Below, one piece after another: positions 16,739-24,797 of a stretch of DNA of 64,000 bases; positions within the stretch are counted from its first letter, which is position 1, and the number at the start of each line of letters is the position of its first letter. The position numbers and the translations under genes are program-made. Origin of the DNA: Mycobacterium paraterrae. GTDB taxonomy: Bacteria; Actinomycetota; Actinomycetes; Mycobacteriales; Mycobacteriaceae. The notes under the pieces are model-generated. The model searched no databases. It was not told the origin of the DNA and saw nothing but the letters and a program-made list of their open reading frames with translations. The DNA lies in NCBI RefSeq assembly GCF_022430545.2, contig NZ_CP092488.2, positions 992,001 to 1,056,000 on the forward strand, written 5' to 3'.

Positions 16739-17581
16739 TCAACGCTCGGCGAGGGACTGAGCCAAATCGATGGTGCCGGTGCTGATCGCGCCGATCACGC
16801 CGCCGTCGACGAGCAGATCGGTGCCGGTGATGAACGAAGCGGACGGACCGAGCAGGAACTCGACGGCGCCCGCGATGTCTTCGGGCGTGCCGTAGCGCCG
16901 CAGCCCGGAGTTGTCGACCATCGCCCGCATTAACGTGCCCGACTCGCTGTCGAGCTCCAGCCGTCCCATCGCCGTCGAGATGACTCCAGGGCTGATCGAG
17001 TTGATCCGTGCGCCGCGCTGACCCCAGGTCCCGGCCGCGGCGGCCACTCGAATCTGGTTGGCGCGCTTGGCGAACGGATAAGCCATCTGGCTACTGGTGA
17101 TGCTGGCGCACGCATCGATGCCGAGCAGTTCCTCGGCGGGCAGGGTGGCCAGCTGTCGCGCCACCTCCGGATCAGGCGGGGGCATCATGTGGCCGGCCAT
17201 GCTGGCGATGACGACGCCCGCGCCGCCGGGCTCGATCACCTTGCCGAATTCGTCGATGCTCAGCGCGACGCCCAGCAGGTCGACGGCTAGCACCGCCTCG
17301 GTGGAGGCTTGCTGCGGAGACAGGCCCGCCGTGTGCACGACCTTGGAGACCCGCCCGGCCTTCGACGCCGTTTCAGCGACCGCGGCCAGCGACTCACGGG
17401 ACGTGACGTCGACCTCCTGCGTCACCACATAGTGGCCGTCTTCGGTGAGCGCCGCGGCCGTCGCCTCGAGACCCGCGGCGTTGATGTCGGCCAGCACGAT
17501 GGCTCGGCCCGCCCCGCAGCGTCGGGCCACCGAGACGCCCATGCCGCCCACTCCGATGACGATCAGAACGTCGTTGTTCAC
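16739..17581 (-). CDS. SDR-family oxidoreductase with unusual cofactor loop
   Basis: SDR-fold protein of 280 residues starting at GTG 17581. The cofactor loop is GVGGMGVSVARR instead of TGxxxGIG, the segment HTAGLSP replaces NAG, and the active-site region reads YPFAKRANQ, so the Tyr and Lys are kept at YxxxK spacing. The C-terminus has ITGTDLLVDGG. It lies downstream of a palindromic operator at 17628-17642 that recurs before the CoA ligase gene, which links it to the acyl-CoA module. Likely a hydroxyacyl or alcohol dehydrogenase of that pathway; inference. Confidence 0.82.
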   Translation of the reverse strand: MNNDVLIVIGVGGMGVSVARRCGAGRAIVLADINAAGLEATAAALTEDGHYVVTQEVDVTSRESLAAVAETASKAGRVSKVVHTAGLSPQQASTEAVLAVDLLGVALSIDEFGKVIEPGGAGVVIASMAGHMMPPPDPEVARQLATLPAEELLGIDACASITSSQMAYPFAKRANQIRVAAAAGTWGQRGARINSISPGVISTAMGRLELDSESGTLMRAMVDNSGLRRYGTPEDIAGAVEFLLGPSASFITGTDLLVDGGVIGAISTGTIDLAQSLAER

Positions 17582-17627
17582 GGTTTCCTCCGTTTCGGGA
17601 ACTGGCGGCAGGCAACTGAGACGATAT

Positions 17628-17653
17628 GAGAACAATATTCTCGCTTAGCGAGA
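17628..17653. promoter_or_regulatory. Two overlapping palindromes upstream of the SDR gene
   Basis: GAGAACAATATTCTC (17628-17642) overlaps a perfect palindrome TCTCGCTTAGCGAGA (17639-17653). The first closely matches GAGAATAGTATTCTC at 21920-21934, before the CoA ligase and ferredoxin genes. The site is about 50 bp upstream of the SDR start. It is a candidate operator for a TetR- or GntR-like repressor not found among the adjacent genes. Confidence 0.65.
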
Positions 17654-17694
17654 GTATCTGCCACAGACGTCGCCAGCGGCGGCGCCCACCGATC

Positions 17695-17743
17695 TGCCCA
17701 CCTTTGAGCGACAACCCGTTTTCCTGTCGCTCGAAGGTGGGCA
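17695..17743. terminator. Long hairpin in the gap before the SDR promoter
   Basis: A 19-bp inverted repeat with one mismatch (arms 17695-17713 and 17725-17743, TGCCCACC...GGTGGGCA) with an 11-base loop. It lies 24 bp past the stop of the enoyl-CoA hydratase gene on the minus strand, so a transcription terminator is likely. There is no U-run, as is usual in mycobacteria; a mobile palindromic repeat is the alternative. Confidence 0.55.
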
Positions 17744-17766
17744 CGTCGGACGCCCCGGCACGACGG

Positions 17767-18534
17767 CTAATTCTTGTTGGCGTTGAACTTCGCGACGATG
17801 GCCCGGAAGTCCTCGGTCTGCATCGACTGGCTCTCCGCGGTCAGCGCGTAGTCGATAGTGGCGAGCACTGCTTTCTCGAGGTGGATGTTGAGGACGCGTT
17901 TGGTGCTTTCGACGGCCTGCTGCGGCAGTTCGAGGATCTTCTTTGCGGCCTTGATCGCCTCACCGAGGGGGTCGGCCACCGCGTGGTTGGCCAGGCCCAG
18001 TTCGACGGCCTTCGCGGCGGTGATCCGGGCACCGGTCAGCGCGTACTCCTTCGCCAGGAGCAGGCTGATGTGCAGCGGCCAGGTCAGCGGCCCGCCGTCG
18101 GCGGCGACCAGTCCTACTTGCACGTGCGGGTCGGCCAAGTAGGCGTCTTCGGCGATGTAGACGATGTCACTGAGCGCGACGAGGCTGCAGCCCAGCCCGA
18201 CGGCTGGGCCGTTCACCGCGGCGACAACCGGGATCCGGCAGCGCGCCATGCCAAGGACGATCTCGCGCCCGTCGATGATGGTCTTGGCGCGCAGGTCGGC
18301 GTCGTTGGCCAGCTCTTCCAGGTACCCGAAGTCGCCGCCAGCCGAAAAAGCCCGTCCGGCACCGGTTATCACGGCGGCGCGAGCGGTCAGGTCGTCGCTG
18401 AGCCGCTGCCACAACTTGGCCAGCCCGTGGTGCAGATCGTCGTTGACGGAGTTGAGCGACTCCGGCCGGTTCAGGGTGATGATCCGCAGCGGACCGTCGG
18501 CCTGGACGTCGATTTCCTTTGGCATGTCGTACAA
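17767..18534 (-). CDS. Enoyl-CoA hydratase/isomerase family protein
   Basis: Crotonase-fold enzyme of 255 residues. It shows LNRPESLNSV, the oxyanion-hole segments AFSAGGDF and NGPAVGLGCSLVALSD, and helix residues typical of the family. Within the hydratase catalytic pair, one expected Glu near residue 115-140 is not clearly kept (the second loop reads VQVGLVAADGG), so isomerase, hydrolase or ring-opening activity is also possible. A TTG at 18534 with GGAG six bases upstream is the favoured start; ATG 18525 is the alternative. It immediately follows the larger acyl-CoA dehydrogenase subunit gene, in the same operon as the CoA ligase. Confidence 0.85.
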   Translation of the reverse strand: MYDMPKEIDVQADGPLRIITLNRPESLNSVNDDLHHGLAKLWQRLSDDLTARAAVITGAGRAFSAGGDFGYLEELANDADLRAKTIIDGREIVLGMARCRIPVVAAVNGPAVGLGCSLVALSDIVYIAEDAYLADPHVQVGLVAADGGPLTWPLHISLLLAKEYALTGARITAAKAVELGLANHAVADPLGEAIKAAKKILELPQQAVESTKRVLNIHLEKAVLATIDYALTAESQSMQTEDFRAIVAKFNANKN

Positions 18535-18535
18535 G

Positions 18536-19624
18536 TCAGACTCCTAGCTTCAAGATTCGGGACGCGATGATGTTTTTCTGAATCTGCGATGTGCCGCCCA
18601 TGACGCTTTGCGCGCGGCTGTAGAAGTACGCCTCCAGCAGATTCGGGTCGTCGGTGCCCGACACCGCCAGCGCGGCATGGCCGACGGATTGTTCGACCCA
18701 CGTCATCAACAGCTTGTCCAGCGACCCGTCCGAGGTGTGGGTTACCCCGTCGAGTTGCTCGGAGAGCCGTCGCCGCACGTGGTGGGTCAGCATCTCCGTT
18801 TGTACTGCGGCCCACGCGAGTTCCTCGTTGGGTGTATCGCCGTTACGCGCGGCCATCTGGCGCACCAGCTTGCCGTAGCGTGCCGCGAAACCCAACGTCG
18901 AAGGCTCCCGCTCGTGGCCGACGACGGTCATGGCCAACGGCCAGCCGTCGCCGGGTTCGCCGACCATGTTCTCGACCGGAACCGTGGCGCCGTCGAACAG
19001 CACCTGCCCGAACTCTTTGGTCACTCCGCTGATCATCTGTAGCGGACGTTGTTGCACGCCAGGCTGTTTCATCGGGATGATGAAGGCCGAGATGCCGCGG
19101 TGCCGTTTGGGCTCGGGGTCGGTGCGCGCCAGGAGCAGACACCAGTCGGCGACGTCGGAGTAGCTGGTCCAGATTTTGTGCCCGTTGACCACGTAGTGAT
19201 CGCCCTGCCGGACGGCGGTGGTGGTCAGCGACGCGAGGTCCGACCCGGAACCGGGTTCGCTGAACCCCTGACACCACCGTTCGGTGCCGTTGATCATGCC
19301 GGGCAGGAAGCGCGCGCACAGTTCCTTGCTGGCGTGCCGGGTCAGACCGGCTACCAGGTAGCCGAGGCTCGGGCGGGCGGGCGCCTCGGCGCGGGCCAGC
19401 TCCTCGTCGAGGATGACGTCGTATACCGGCGGCAATTCCTGCCCCCCGTATTCACGCGGCCAGGACAGCCCGAAGAAGCCGCCCTCATACAGCGCGCGGT
19501 GCCATTCGCCCTGGCGGGCCCAGTATTCGTCTCCCGAAGTGGGAAACTCCTTGGCGTGCTGGGAAAGCCAAATACGCAACCGGTCGCGAAACGCCGCTTC
19601 GTCGGTCGAGTCACGGAAGTCCAA
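18536..19624 (-). CDS. Acyl-CoA dehydrogenase, larger subunit of a FadE pair
   Basis: Acyl-CoA dehydrogenase-fold flavoprotein of 362 residues. It carries WCQGFSEPGSGSDLASLTT (FAD and substrate binding), HKIWTSYSDVADWCLLLART and the C-terminal MGGTSQIQKNIIASRIL. The start is a TTG at 19624 with GGAGGAG seven bases upstream, 14 bp inside the end of the preceding acyl-CoA dehydrogenase gene. Adjacent, overlapping fadE genes in mycobacteria (for example fadE26-27 and fadE28-29) encode alpha2beta2 heterotetramers acting on sterol side-chain or other bulky CoA thioesters. The same arrangement is expected here. Confidence 0.88.
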   Translation of the reverse strand: MDFRDSTDEAAFRDRLRIWLSQHAKEFPTSGDEYWARQGEWHRALYEGGFFGLSWPREYGGQELPPVYDVILDEELARAEAPARPSLGYLVAGLTRHASKELCARFLPGMINGTERWCQGFSEPGSGSDLASLTTTAVRQGDHYVVNGHKIWTSYSDVADWCLLLARTDPEPKRHRGISAFIIPMKQPGVQQRPLQMISGVTKEFGQVLFDGATVPVENMVGEPGDGWPLAMTVVGHEREPSTLGFAARYGKLVRQMAARNGDTPNEELAWAAVQTEMLTHHVRRRLSEQLDGVTHTSDGSLDKLLMTWVEQSVGHAALAVSGTDDPNLLEAYFYSRAQSVMGGTSQIQKNIIASRILKLGV

Positions 19625-20516
19625 CGCTGATCTCCTCCAGCTTGACGGGCCACAGTTGAGTGGAGGTGAGCACGCGACGCAGGAAGACGTGCGCGAGGCA
19701 TTCCCAGGTATTGCCGATGCCGCCGTGCACCTGGATCGCGGTCTCGCAGACAGTCCGTGCCGCACGCGCGCAGTACACCTTGGCAAACCGTCCGGCACGG
19801 ATCGCCTCCGCCGGCTCCAGTTCGTCGACCGCCCAGGCCGCGTGGCGAGCGATGCTGATCGATCCTTCGATCAGGGCCAGGCTTTCCGCGAGCAGGTGGG
19901 CGATGGCCTGATACGAGCCGATCGTCTTGCCATACTGCTCGCGGATTTTCGCGTATTCGACCGCCAAGGTGTGCGCACCGCGGGAAGCGCCGACCAGGTC
20001 GGCCGAAATGGTCGCCAGTGCCAGCGCCAACCAGCGCTGCGCATCTTCAGAGGCCAGATCGCCGACAGCCGTGAAGTTTTCGGAAATCTCAGCGGTGGCC
20101 CGCGTCAGGTCGACGGCATCGAGGTTTGCACCCACGTCGACGGCCGACACGGCCGTGCCATCCAGCCGCAAAGCGCGGCGGTACCCGCGCGCATCGATCG
20201 CACGACCGCCGACGGCGATGGTCGACCCGGAGGCGTCGTCGCCGACTCGGCGCGCGAGGTCGTCGGCCAGCACCGGCCCGAGGAACGGCGCGTCGACCAG
20301 CCCCCGGCCGAATTCCTCCGCGACGATGGCGACTTCGACCGCCGACGCTTCGTCGGAACGCAGTGAACGCCACCCGGTGATCTGAATTTGCTTGTCCAGG
20401 CGCGCGATTCGGTCGGCGTCGCCGAGGTCCTGCACAGACCCCGGTCCGAGATCGTCGGCGAGTTTTGCCGACGCGTCGCGCAATTGCCGTTGCTCAGCTG
20501 TCAGACGTACATCCAT
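19611..20516 (-). CDS. Acyl-CoA dehydrogenase, shorter partner subunit
   Basis: Acyl-CoA dehydrogenase family protein of 301 residues, shorter than a stand-alone enzyme (about 380). The N-terminal helical domain and middle beta-domain are diverged, while the C-terminal domain keeps REQYGKTIGSYQAIAHLLAES and VHGGIGNTWECLAHVFLRR, where the Glu of TWE is the usual catalytic base in one subunit of heteromeric FadE complexes. Its end overlaps the larger subunit gene, and its start overlaps the CoA ligase gene by 23 bp, so all are co-translated. The substrate is an unidentified bulky acyl-CoA made by the ligase. Confidence 0.86.
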   Translation of the reverse strand: MDVRLTAEQRQLRDASAKLADDLGPGSVQDLGDADRIARLDKQIQITGWRSLRSDEASAVEVAIVAEEFGRGLVDAPFLGPVLADDLARRVGDDASGSTIAVGGRAIDARGYRRALRLDGTAVSAVDVGANLDAVDLTRATAEISENFTAVGDLASEDAQRWLALALATISADLVGASRGAHTLAVEYAKIREQYGKTIGSYQAIAHLLAESLALIEGSISIARHAAWAVDELEPAEAIRAGRFAKVYCARAARTVCETAIQVHGGIGNTWECLAHVFLRRVLTSTQLWPVKLEEISVGLP

Positions 20517-21897
20517 AGCGCTCCTTGAGGACTCGGCGCAGCACCTTTCCCGAAGGCAGCCGAGGTATTTCGGGCACGAACACCACGCGACTCACACGCT
20601 TGTAGGACGCCAAGCGCTCCCCGACCCGGGCCGTCAGCTCGGCGGCGTCGACCGGCTCACGCGTGGCGATTGCGGCTACCACCAGTTCGCCGTCGGCACC
20701 ATCGGGGACACCGAACACCGCGCAGTCCTCGACAGCGGGGTGTTCGTGTAGGACGGTCTCCACCTCGGCGGGCGCGACCTGGAATCCGCGGACCTTGATC
20801 ATCTCTTTGGATCGGTCGGTGATGCGCAACCATCCGTCGTCATCCAGATAGCCGATGTCGCCGGTCCGATACCAGCCGTCGCACAACACTTCTCGGGTCG
20901 CCTCATCGGGCAGGTAGCCAGCCATCAGCGATTGAGCCTTCGCCTGAATCTCTCCAACTTCGCCGACGTGGAGCGGCTCACCGGTCTGCTGCGACGTCAC
21001 TCGCACCTGGACTCCCGGGATGGGACGGCCGACGGTGTCGAGCCGGGCCCCGTCGCGTGGATTGCAGGCGATCACCGGCAGTTCCGTGGTGCCATAGGCC
21101 GGCACCCACCCGACTCCGGTGCGACGAGTGACCGTCTCGGCGACGCTGCCGCTGACCGGCGTCGCGCCCCACATGATGAACCGCAACGACGACAGGTCAT
21201 AGGATTCGAGTCGGGCATGCTGCGCGATGGCTAAAGCGATTGGAGCGACGGCCATTTCGACGGTAATCCGGTCGTCGTTGATGTGCTGCAGCATCCGGTC
21301 GATGTCGAATCGGCGATGCAGGCGCATCCACACCCCGGTCTGTAACGCGGTCACGATGTTCAACAGACCGAGAATGTGCGACGGCGGAGTGACGATCTGG
21401 ATGCGGTCGGCAGCGGTCAAGCCCATCGCGTCGCGCCAGTGCCCCACCGCGGTCTGCAACGAATGATGAGTGTGCCGAACCGCTTTCGGCAGACCCGTAG
21501 TGCCGGAACTGAACGCCAGCATGGCATCGGCACCCTTCGGGGGTGCCGAGCCCGGCGTGGGATCGCCGGGGGTGATCGGCTCGTCGAGGTGCAGCATCGG
21601 CATCAGATCAGCGAGCACCTCGTGGTCGCCGACGCCGTGCGACGGATTGGTCAACGCCAGCGCGTGCTGGACCTCGTGCCGTTTCCAGGCGGGGCTGATC
21701 AGTACGACGGTGGCGGCCAACCGCCAGATGGCGTACAGGGCGACGACGAACTCGGGACGGTTGGAGCTCATCAATGCGACCCGCTGGCCGGCCCGCACGC
21801 CACGCTGACGCAGTCTGATGGCAAGACCGTCGGCCAACGCCTCGAGCTGCGGCAACGTGAACTGCCGCTCCTCGAAGACCAGCGCCGTCGGAGACAT
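20494..21897 (-). CDS. Acyl-CoA synthetase (FadD-like, ANL superfamily)
   Basis: ATP-dependent CoA ligase of 467 residues. The P-loop-like motif reads AFSSGTTGLPKAV, followed by PAYGTTELP, WYRTGDIGYLDDDGWL, and the hinge and C-terminal lysine DRSKEMIKVRGFQVAPAEVE and LPRLPSGKVLRR. It activates a carboxylic acid by adenylation and thioesterification, feeding the acyl-CoA dehydrogenase pair and hydratase encoded downstream. The ATG at 21897 is preferred because the upstream extension covers the shared palindrome at 21920-21934. It diverges from the ferredoxin gene over a 72-bp gap. Confidence 0.9.
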   Translation of the reverse strand: MSPTALVFEERQFTLPQLEALADGLAIRLRQRGVRAGQRVALMSSNRPEFVVALYAIWRLAATVVLISPAWKRHEVQHALALTNPSHGVGDHEVLADLMPMLHLDEPITPGDPTPGSAPPKGADAMLAFSSGTTGLPKAVRHTHHSLQTAVGHWRDAMGLTAADRIQIVTPPSHILGLLNIVTALQTGVWMRLHRRFDIDRMLQHINDDRITVEMAVAPIALAIAQHARLESYDLSSLRFIMWGATPVSGSVAETVTRRTGVGWVPAYGTTELPVIACNPRDGARLDTVGRPIPGVQVRVTSQQTGEPLHVGEVGEIQAKAQSLMAGYLPDEATREVLCDGWYRTGDIGYLDDDGWLRITDRSKEMIKVRGFQVAPAEVETVLHEHPAVEDCAVFGVPDGADGELVVAAIATREPVDAAELTARVGERLASYKRVSRVVFVPEIPRLPSGKVLRRVLKERYGCTSDS

Positions 21898-21919
21898 TGA
21901 GACGATCCTATCGTTTTGG

Positions 21920-21934
21920 GAGAATAGTATTCTC
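21920..21934. promoter_or_regulatory. Palindromic operator between CoA ligase and ferredoxin genes
   Basis: GAGAATAGTATTCTC is a perfect palindrome (7-bp arms, one centre base). It matches the imperfect copy at 17628-17642 and is followed by TTAAGCGAAG, which resembles the CTTAGCGAGAG that follows the other copy. It lies 23 bp upstream of the CoA ligase ATG and 36 bp upstream of the ferredoxin ATG, so one regulator could control both directions. Confidence 0.68.
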
Positions 21935-21969
21935 TTAAGCGAAGAACGCAAAGTGTGGAAGGTGTGGGG

Positions 21970-22269
21970 ATGACGGTGGCCGGTGACGTCGACTCGATCG
22001 GCACGGTGAACATCCGGCTCGATCGCAAGAAGGTGTCGGTGCCGCGAGTGCCGGGAGAGACGCTGTTGGAAAGCGCGCGACGAGCCGGCCTGTCACCCCC
22101 GTTCAGCTGTGAAGCCGGCAACTGCGGGACTTGCATGGCCAAGCTGATCGACGGCGAGGCCACCATGCGCACGAATGACGTGCTCGAGGACGACGAGATC
22201 GCCGAGGGCTACATCCTGACCTGCCAGGCCGTGCCGGACACCGCATCGATCACCGTCGAGTACGAATAA
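21970..22269 (+). CDS. Plant-type [2Fe-2S] ferredoxin
   Basis: Small electron carrier of 99 residues. The four cluster ligands are Cys47, Cys52, Cys55 (CEAGNCGTC) and Cys85 (LTC), the plant-type spacing. It could supply electrons to an oxygenase or P450. The ATG at 21970 is favoured because GGTGTGGGG precedes it; a GTG at 21955 is also in frame. It diverges from the CoA ligase gene with a shared palindrome, which suggests co-regulation with the acyl-CoA module. No reductase gene is adjacent. Confidence 0.88.
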   Translation: MTVAGDVDSIGTVNIRLDRKKVSVPRVPGETLLESARRAGLSPPFSCEAGNCGTCMAKLIDGEATMRTNDVLEDDEIAEGYILTCQAVPDTASITVEYE

Positions 22270-22306
22270 GGGGAATGGATCGCGGCCGTTGTGGGCTGAA
22301 GCACAC

Positions 22307-22759
22307 ATGACCGACCTTCCCGCTTTCGAGAAACTGGCCGCGGCCGATCAAGGCCTCGTCGTCTTCACCACGCTGCGTCGCGACGGCAGTGCGCAATCGT
22401 CCGTCGTCAACGCCGGGGTGCTCCCCCATCCACTGACCGACGAGCCGGTGGTCGCCCTCGTCGCCATCGGGGGCGCCCGCAAGCTCGACCACCTCCGGAC
22501 CGATCCGCGCACCACTGTCACGGCCCGGTCCGGTTGGCAGTGGGCCACCGTCGAAGGCACCGCGCAATTGATCGGTCCCGACGATCCGCACCCGGACGTG
22601 GACGACGAGCGGCTGCGGGTGCTGCTTCGCGAGATCTTTACCGCGGCCGGAGGCACCCATGACGACTGGGATACCTACGACCGGGTGATGCGCGAACAGC
22701 GTCGGACCGCGGTTTTGATCTCACCGAATCGCGTGTACTCGAACCCGTCCCGCGACTAG
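22307..22759 (+). CDS. F420-dependent PPOX/FDOR-class oxidoreductase (TIGR03618-like)
   Basis: Split beta-barrel flavin/deazaflavin oxidoreductase of about 150 residues. LVVFTTLRRDGSAQSSVVNAG, ALVAIGGARKLDHLRTDPRTTVTA and WATVEGTAQLIG are typical of mycobacterial FDOR-B proteins, many of which use cofactor F420. ATG 22307 fits the family N-terminus. It follows the ferredoxin by 37 bp and may be co-transcribed. It converges on the next gene, with a long inverted repeat between them. Confidence 0.8.
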   Translation: MTDLPAFEKLAAADQGLVVFTTLRRDGSAQSSVVNAGVLPHPLTDEPVVALVAIGGARKLDHLRTDPRTTVTARSGWQWATVEGTAQLIGPDDPHPDVDDERLRVLLREIFTAAGGTHDDWDTYDRVMREQRRTAVLISPNRVYSNPSRD

Positions 22760-22787
22760 ACGAGCGTCGGCGCTTAAGGCCCTCCTC

Positions 22788-22848
22788 GTTGACTCTGCGC
22801 CCATGGCGTGAAAATGCGAGTGGTCAGCGCCCTCGACGCAGAGTCAAC
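22788..22848. terminator. Long-range inverted repeat between convergent genes
   Basis: GTTGACTCTGCG (22788-22799) and CGCAGAGTCAAC (22837-22848) are perfect 12-bp inverted repeats separated by 37 bases. The right arm includes the stop codon of the minus-strand SDR gene. The position between two convergent genes suits a bidirectional terminator. The CGCAGAGT core recurs in a palindrome at 61560-61590, so a dispersed palindromic repeat is also possible. Confidence 0.5.
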
Positions 22849-23743
22849 GGGCGCTCTCGAAGTAGTGGCCGGCCTCGATGTCGGCGAGCAACCCGACGTG
22901 TTCCGGGTGCCAGTCGAGCACCTTCTGGGTCAGCTCGTTGGACGTCGCGTTGTCCAGCGAGGCGAACATCGCCAGAAATCCGAAGTGATCCGGCCCCTGC
23001 TCGGCGGTGATGCTTCTGACCGGCAGATCCAGTTTGCGGCCGATGACCTCGGCGATGTCACGGAACGGCACACCTTCGTCGGCGACACCGTGCAGCCTGG
23101 TGCCCGCGGGCGCGGATTCCAGTGCCAGCCGGTACATTCGTGCCGCGTCGAGTGTGTGCACGGCGGGCCAGCGGTTGGCGCCGTCGCCGATGTAGGCGGA
23201 GACACCGGCTTTGCGGGCGCTGTCGATGATGTGGTGGGTGAAGCCGTGGTGGTCCAGGTCGCTGTGCACCAGTGGAGCCAGCCGGATAACGGACGATCGA
23301 ACTCCCTTGTCCGCCAACGCGATCACGGCGTTCTCCGCGTCAATTCTCGGACCGGCCGGCAGCGTGTCGTTCTCGGTCGCGAGGCGCCCCTCGACGAACG
23401 CCACCATCAGCGTCCCCCCCGTGCTGACGAACGGCTTGCCTGATCCGATCAATGCTTCGCCGATCGCCTCGACGGCCTGCCGGTCCGACTCGACCGAGCC
23501 GAGGAAGTCGTCGAAGTTGTGTTTGAAGGCCAGGTGGATCACGCCGTCCGAGGCGGCCGCGGCTTCACGCAGACCGTCGAGGTCGTCGAGATCACCGCGG
23601 TATACGTCGGCGCCCTGGGCCGCCAGCGCGGCAGCGCCCTGGTCCGAGCGGGACAGCCCGACGACCTGATGCCCGGCCTGCAGCAATTCCGGCACGACCG
23701 CCGACCCGATGTGACCCGTTGCGCCGGTGACGAAAACTCGCAT
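22844..23743 (-). CDS. Extended/atypical SDR, NAD(P)-dependent epimerase-like
   Basis: NAD(P)-binding protein of 299 residues with the epimerase-type loop VTGATGHIGSAVVPELLQ (residues 4-21), DLDDLDGL, IHLAFKHNFDDF and a VIRLAPLVH segment. The usual YxxxK is not evident, which is typical of atypical SDRs related to NmrA or YybO-like reductases. It starts at ATG 23743 and diverges from a LysR regulator gene across 166 bp, an arrangement in which LysR usually controls the partner. Function unknown beyond a probable NAD(P)H-linked oxidoreductase. Confidence 0.83.
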   Translation of the reverse strand: MRVFVTGATGHIGSAVVPELLQAGHQVVGLSRSDQGAAALAAQGADVYRGDLDDLDGLREAAAASDGVIHLAFKHNFDDFLGSVESDRQAVEAIGEALIGSGKPFVSTGGTLMVAFVEGRLATENDTLPAGPRIDAENAVIALADKGVRSSVIRLAPLVHSDLDHHGFTHHIIDSARKAGVSAYIGDGANRWPAVHTLDAARMYRLALESAPAGTRLHGVADEGVPFRDIAEVIGRKLDLPVRSITAEQGPDHFGFLAMFASLDNATSNELTQKVLDWHPEHVGLLADIEAGHYFESAR

Positions 23744-23909
23744 GTTGATCTCCCTGAATACGACGTTGAAGCGGTGACACCACCCTGCGTCCGCGGCATC
23801 GGATGCGTCCAAGACTTGTTTCGAATGGCTCAATACCGATCAGGCATCACCGCATGTCGGGCTGCCTTTCCTTGGGCCCTGATGCCGTTGCGGCGGTTAC
23901 GCTCCGGGT

Positions 23910-24797
23910 ATGGACGACACGTCAGCCGATCTCGACCTCCGGTTGGTGCGCTATTTCGTCGTGGTCGCCGAGCATCGCCATTTCGGTCGCGCGGCCACCG
24001 CGCTGCGTGTCGCGCAACCGTCACTGAGTCGGCAAATCCGGCGTCTAGAGCAGCAACTGGGTGCCCGTCTACTCGACCGCACTCCACAGGGCACCCGACT
24101 CACCGACGCCGGCGAGGCTTTTCTGCCGTCGGCTAAGGCTCTGCTGCGGTCCGCGAACCGGGCGGCGGCGCAGACCCGAGCCGCGGCGCAACCGAGCCGG
24201 ATCACGGTCGGTTACACGACGGGGATGATCGTCACGCCGGCGGTCCGTGAAATGCGGCGGCAACACCCCGACGCCGAGGTGAAGGCGGTGCACCTGGACT
24301 GGACCGTGGCGCGCCAATCCTTGCTCGATCATCGGGTGGACGCCGTGGTGACGCGGTTGCCGTTTCCGACCGACCGGTTGCACGTCACGATCCTCTACGA
24401 CGAGCCACGGGTGCTGGTCGTGTCGCGTGAACACCGGCTGGCCGGCAAGGAGTCGATCACAATCGATGACATCGCCGACGAGCCGATGCCGCAAGTTCGC
24501 GGTTCGGACCCCGTGTGGAATGCGTTCTGGCGCATCGATCCTCGTCCGGATGGGCGACGCGCCCCCGACGGCCCGTTCATCGAGGCGATCGAGGACAAGT
24601 TCGAGGTGATCGCGGCCGGTCAAGCGGTGGCGATTTCCGCGGGTTCGCATATCAGCGCCCTGCGCCCAGACCTGACGACAATTCCGCTCGAAGGCGTGGA
24701 GCCATGCCATGTCGTAGTGGCGTGCCGGGCCGACGACCACAGTCGGCTGGTGGCGTCCTTCCGCAAGCTCGCCGGGCAGCACCTCACCGCGCCTTAG
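23910..24797 (+). CDS. LysR-family transcriptional regulator
   Basis: LTTR of 295 residues. The N-terminal helix-turn-helix is LRLVRYFVVVAEHRHFGRAATALRVAQPSLSRQIRRLE, split here as LVRYFVVVAEHRHFGRAA and VAQPSLSRQIRRLE, followed by a linker helix and a periplasmic-binding-like effector domain from about residue 95. It is divergent from the epimerase-like SDR gene, its most likely target. The 166-bp gap (23744-23909) holds no strong palindrome that I can see. The 3' end overlaps the convergent LLM gene by 4 bp. Confidence 0.9.
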   Translation: MDDTSADLDLRLVRYFVVVAEHRHFGRAATALRVAQPSLSRQIRRLEQQLGARLLDRTPQGTRLTDAGEAFLPSAKALLRSANRAAAQTRAAAQPSRITVGYTTGMIVTPAVREMRRQHPDAEVKAVHLDWTVARQSLLDHRVDAVVTRLPFPTDRLHVTILYDEPRVLVVSREHRLAGKESITIDDIADEPMPQVRGSDPVWNAFWRIDPRPDGRRAPDGPFIEAIEDKFEVIAAGQAVAISAGSHISALRPDLTTIPLEGVEPCHVVVACRADDHSRLVASFRKLAGQHLTAP

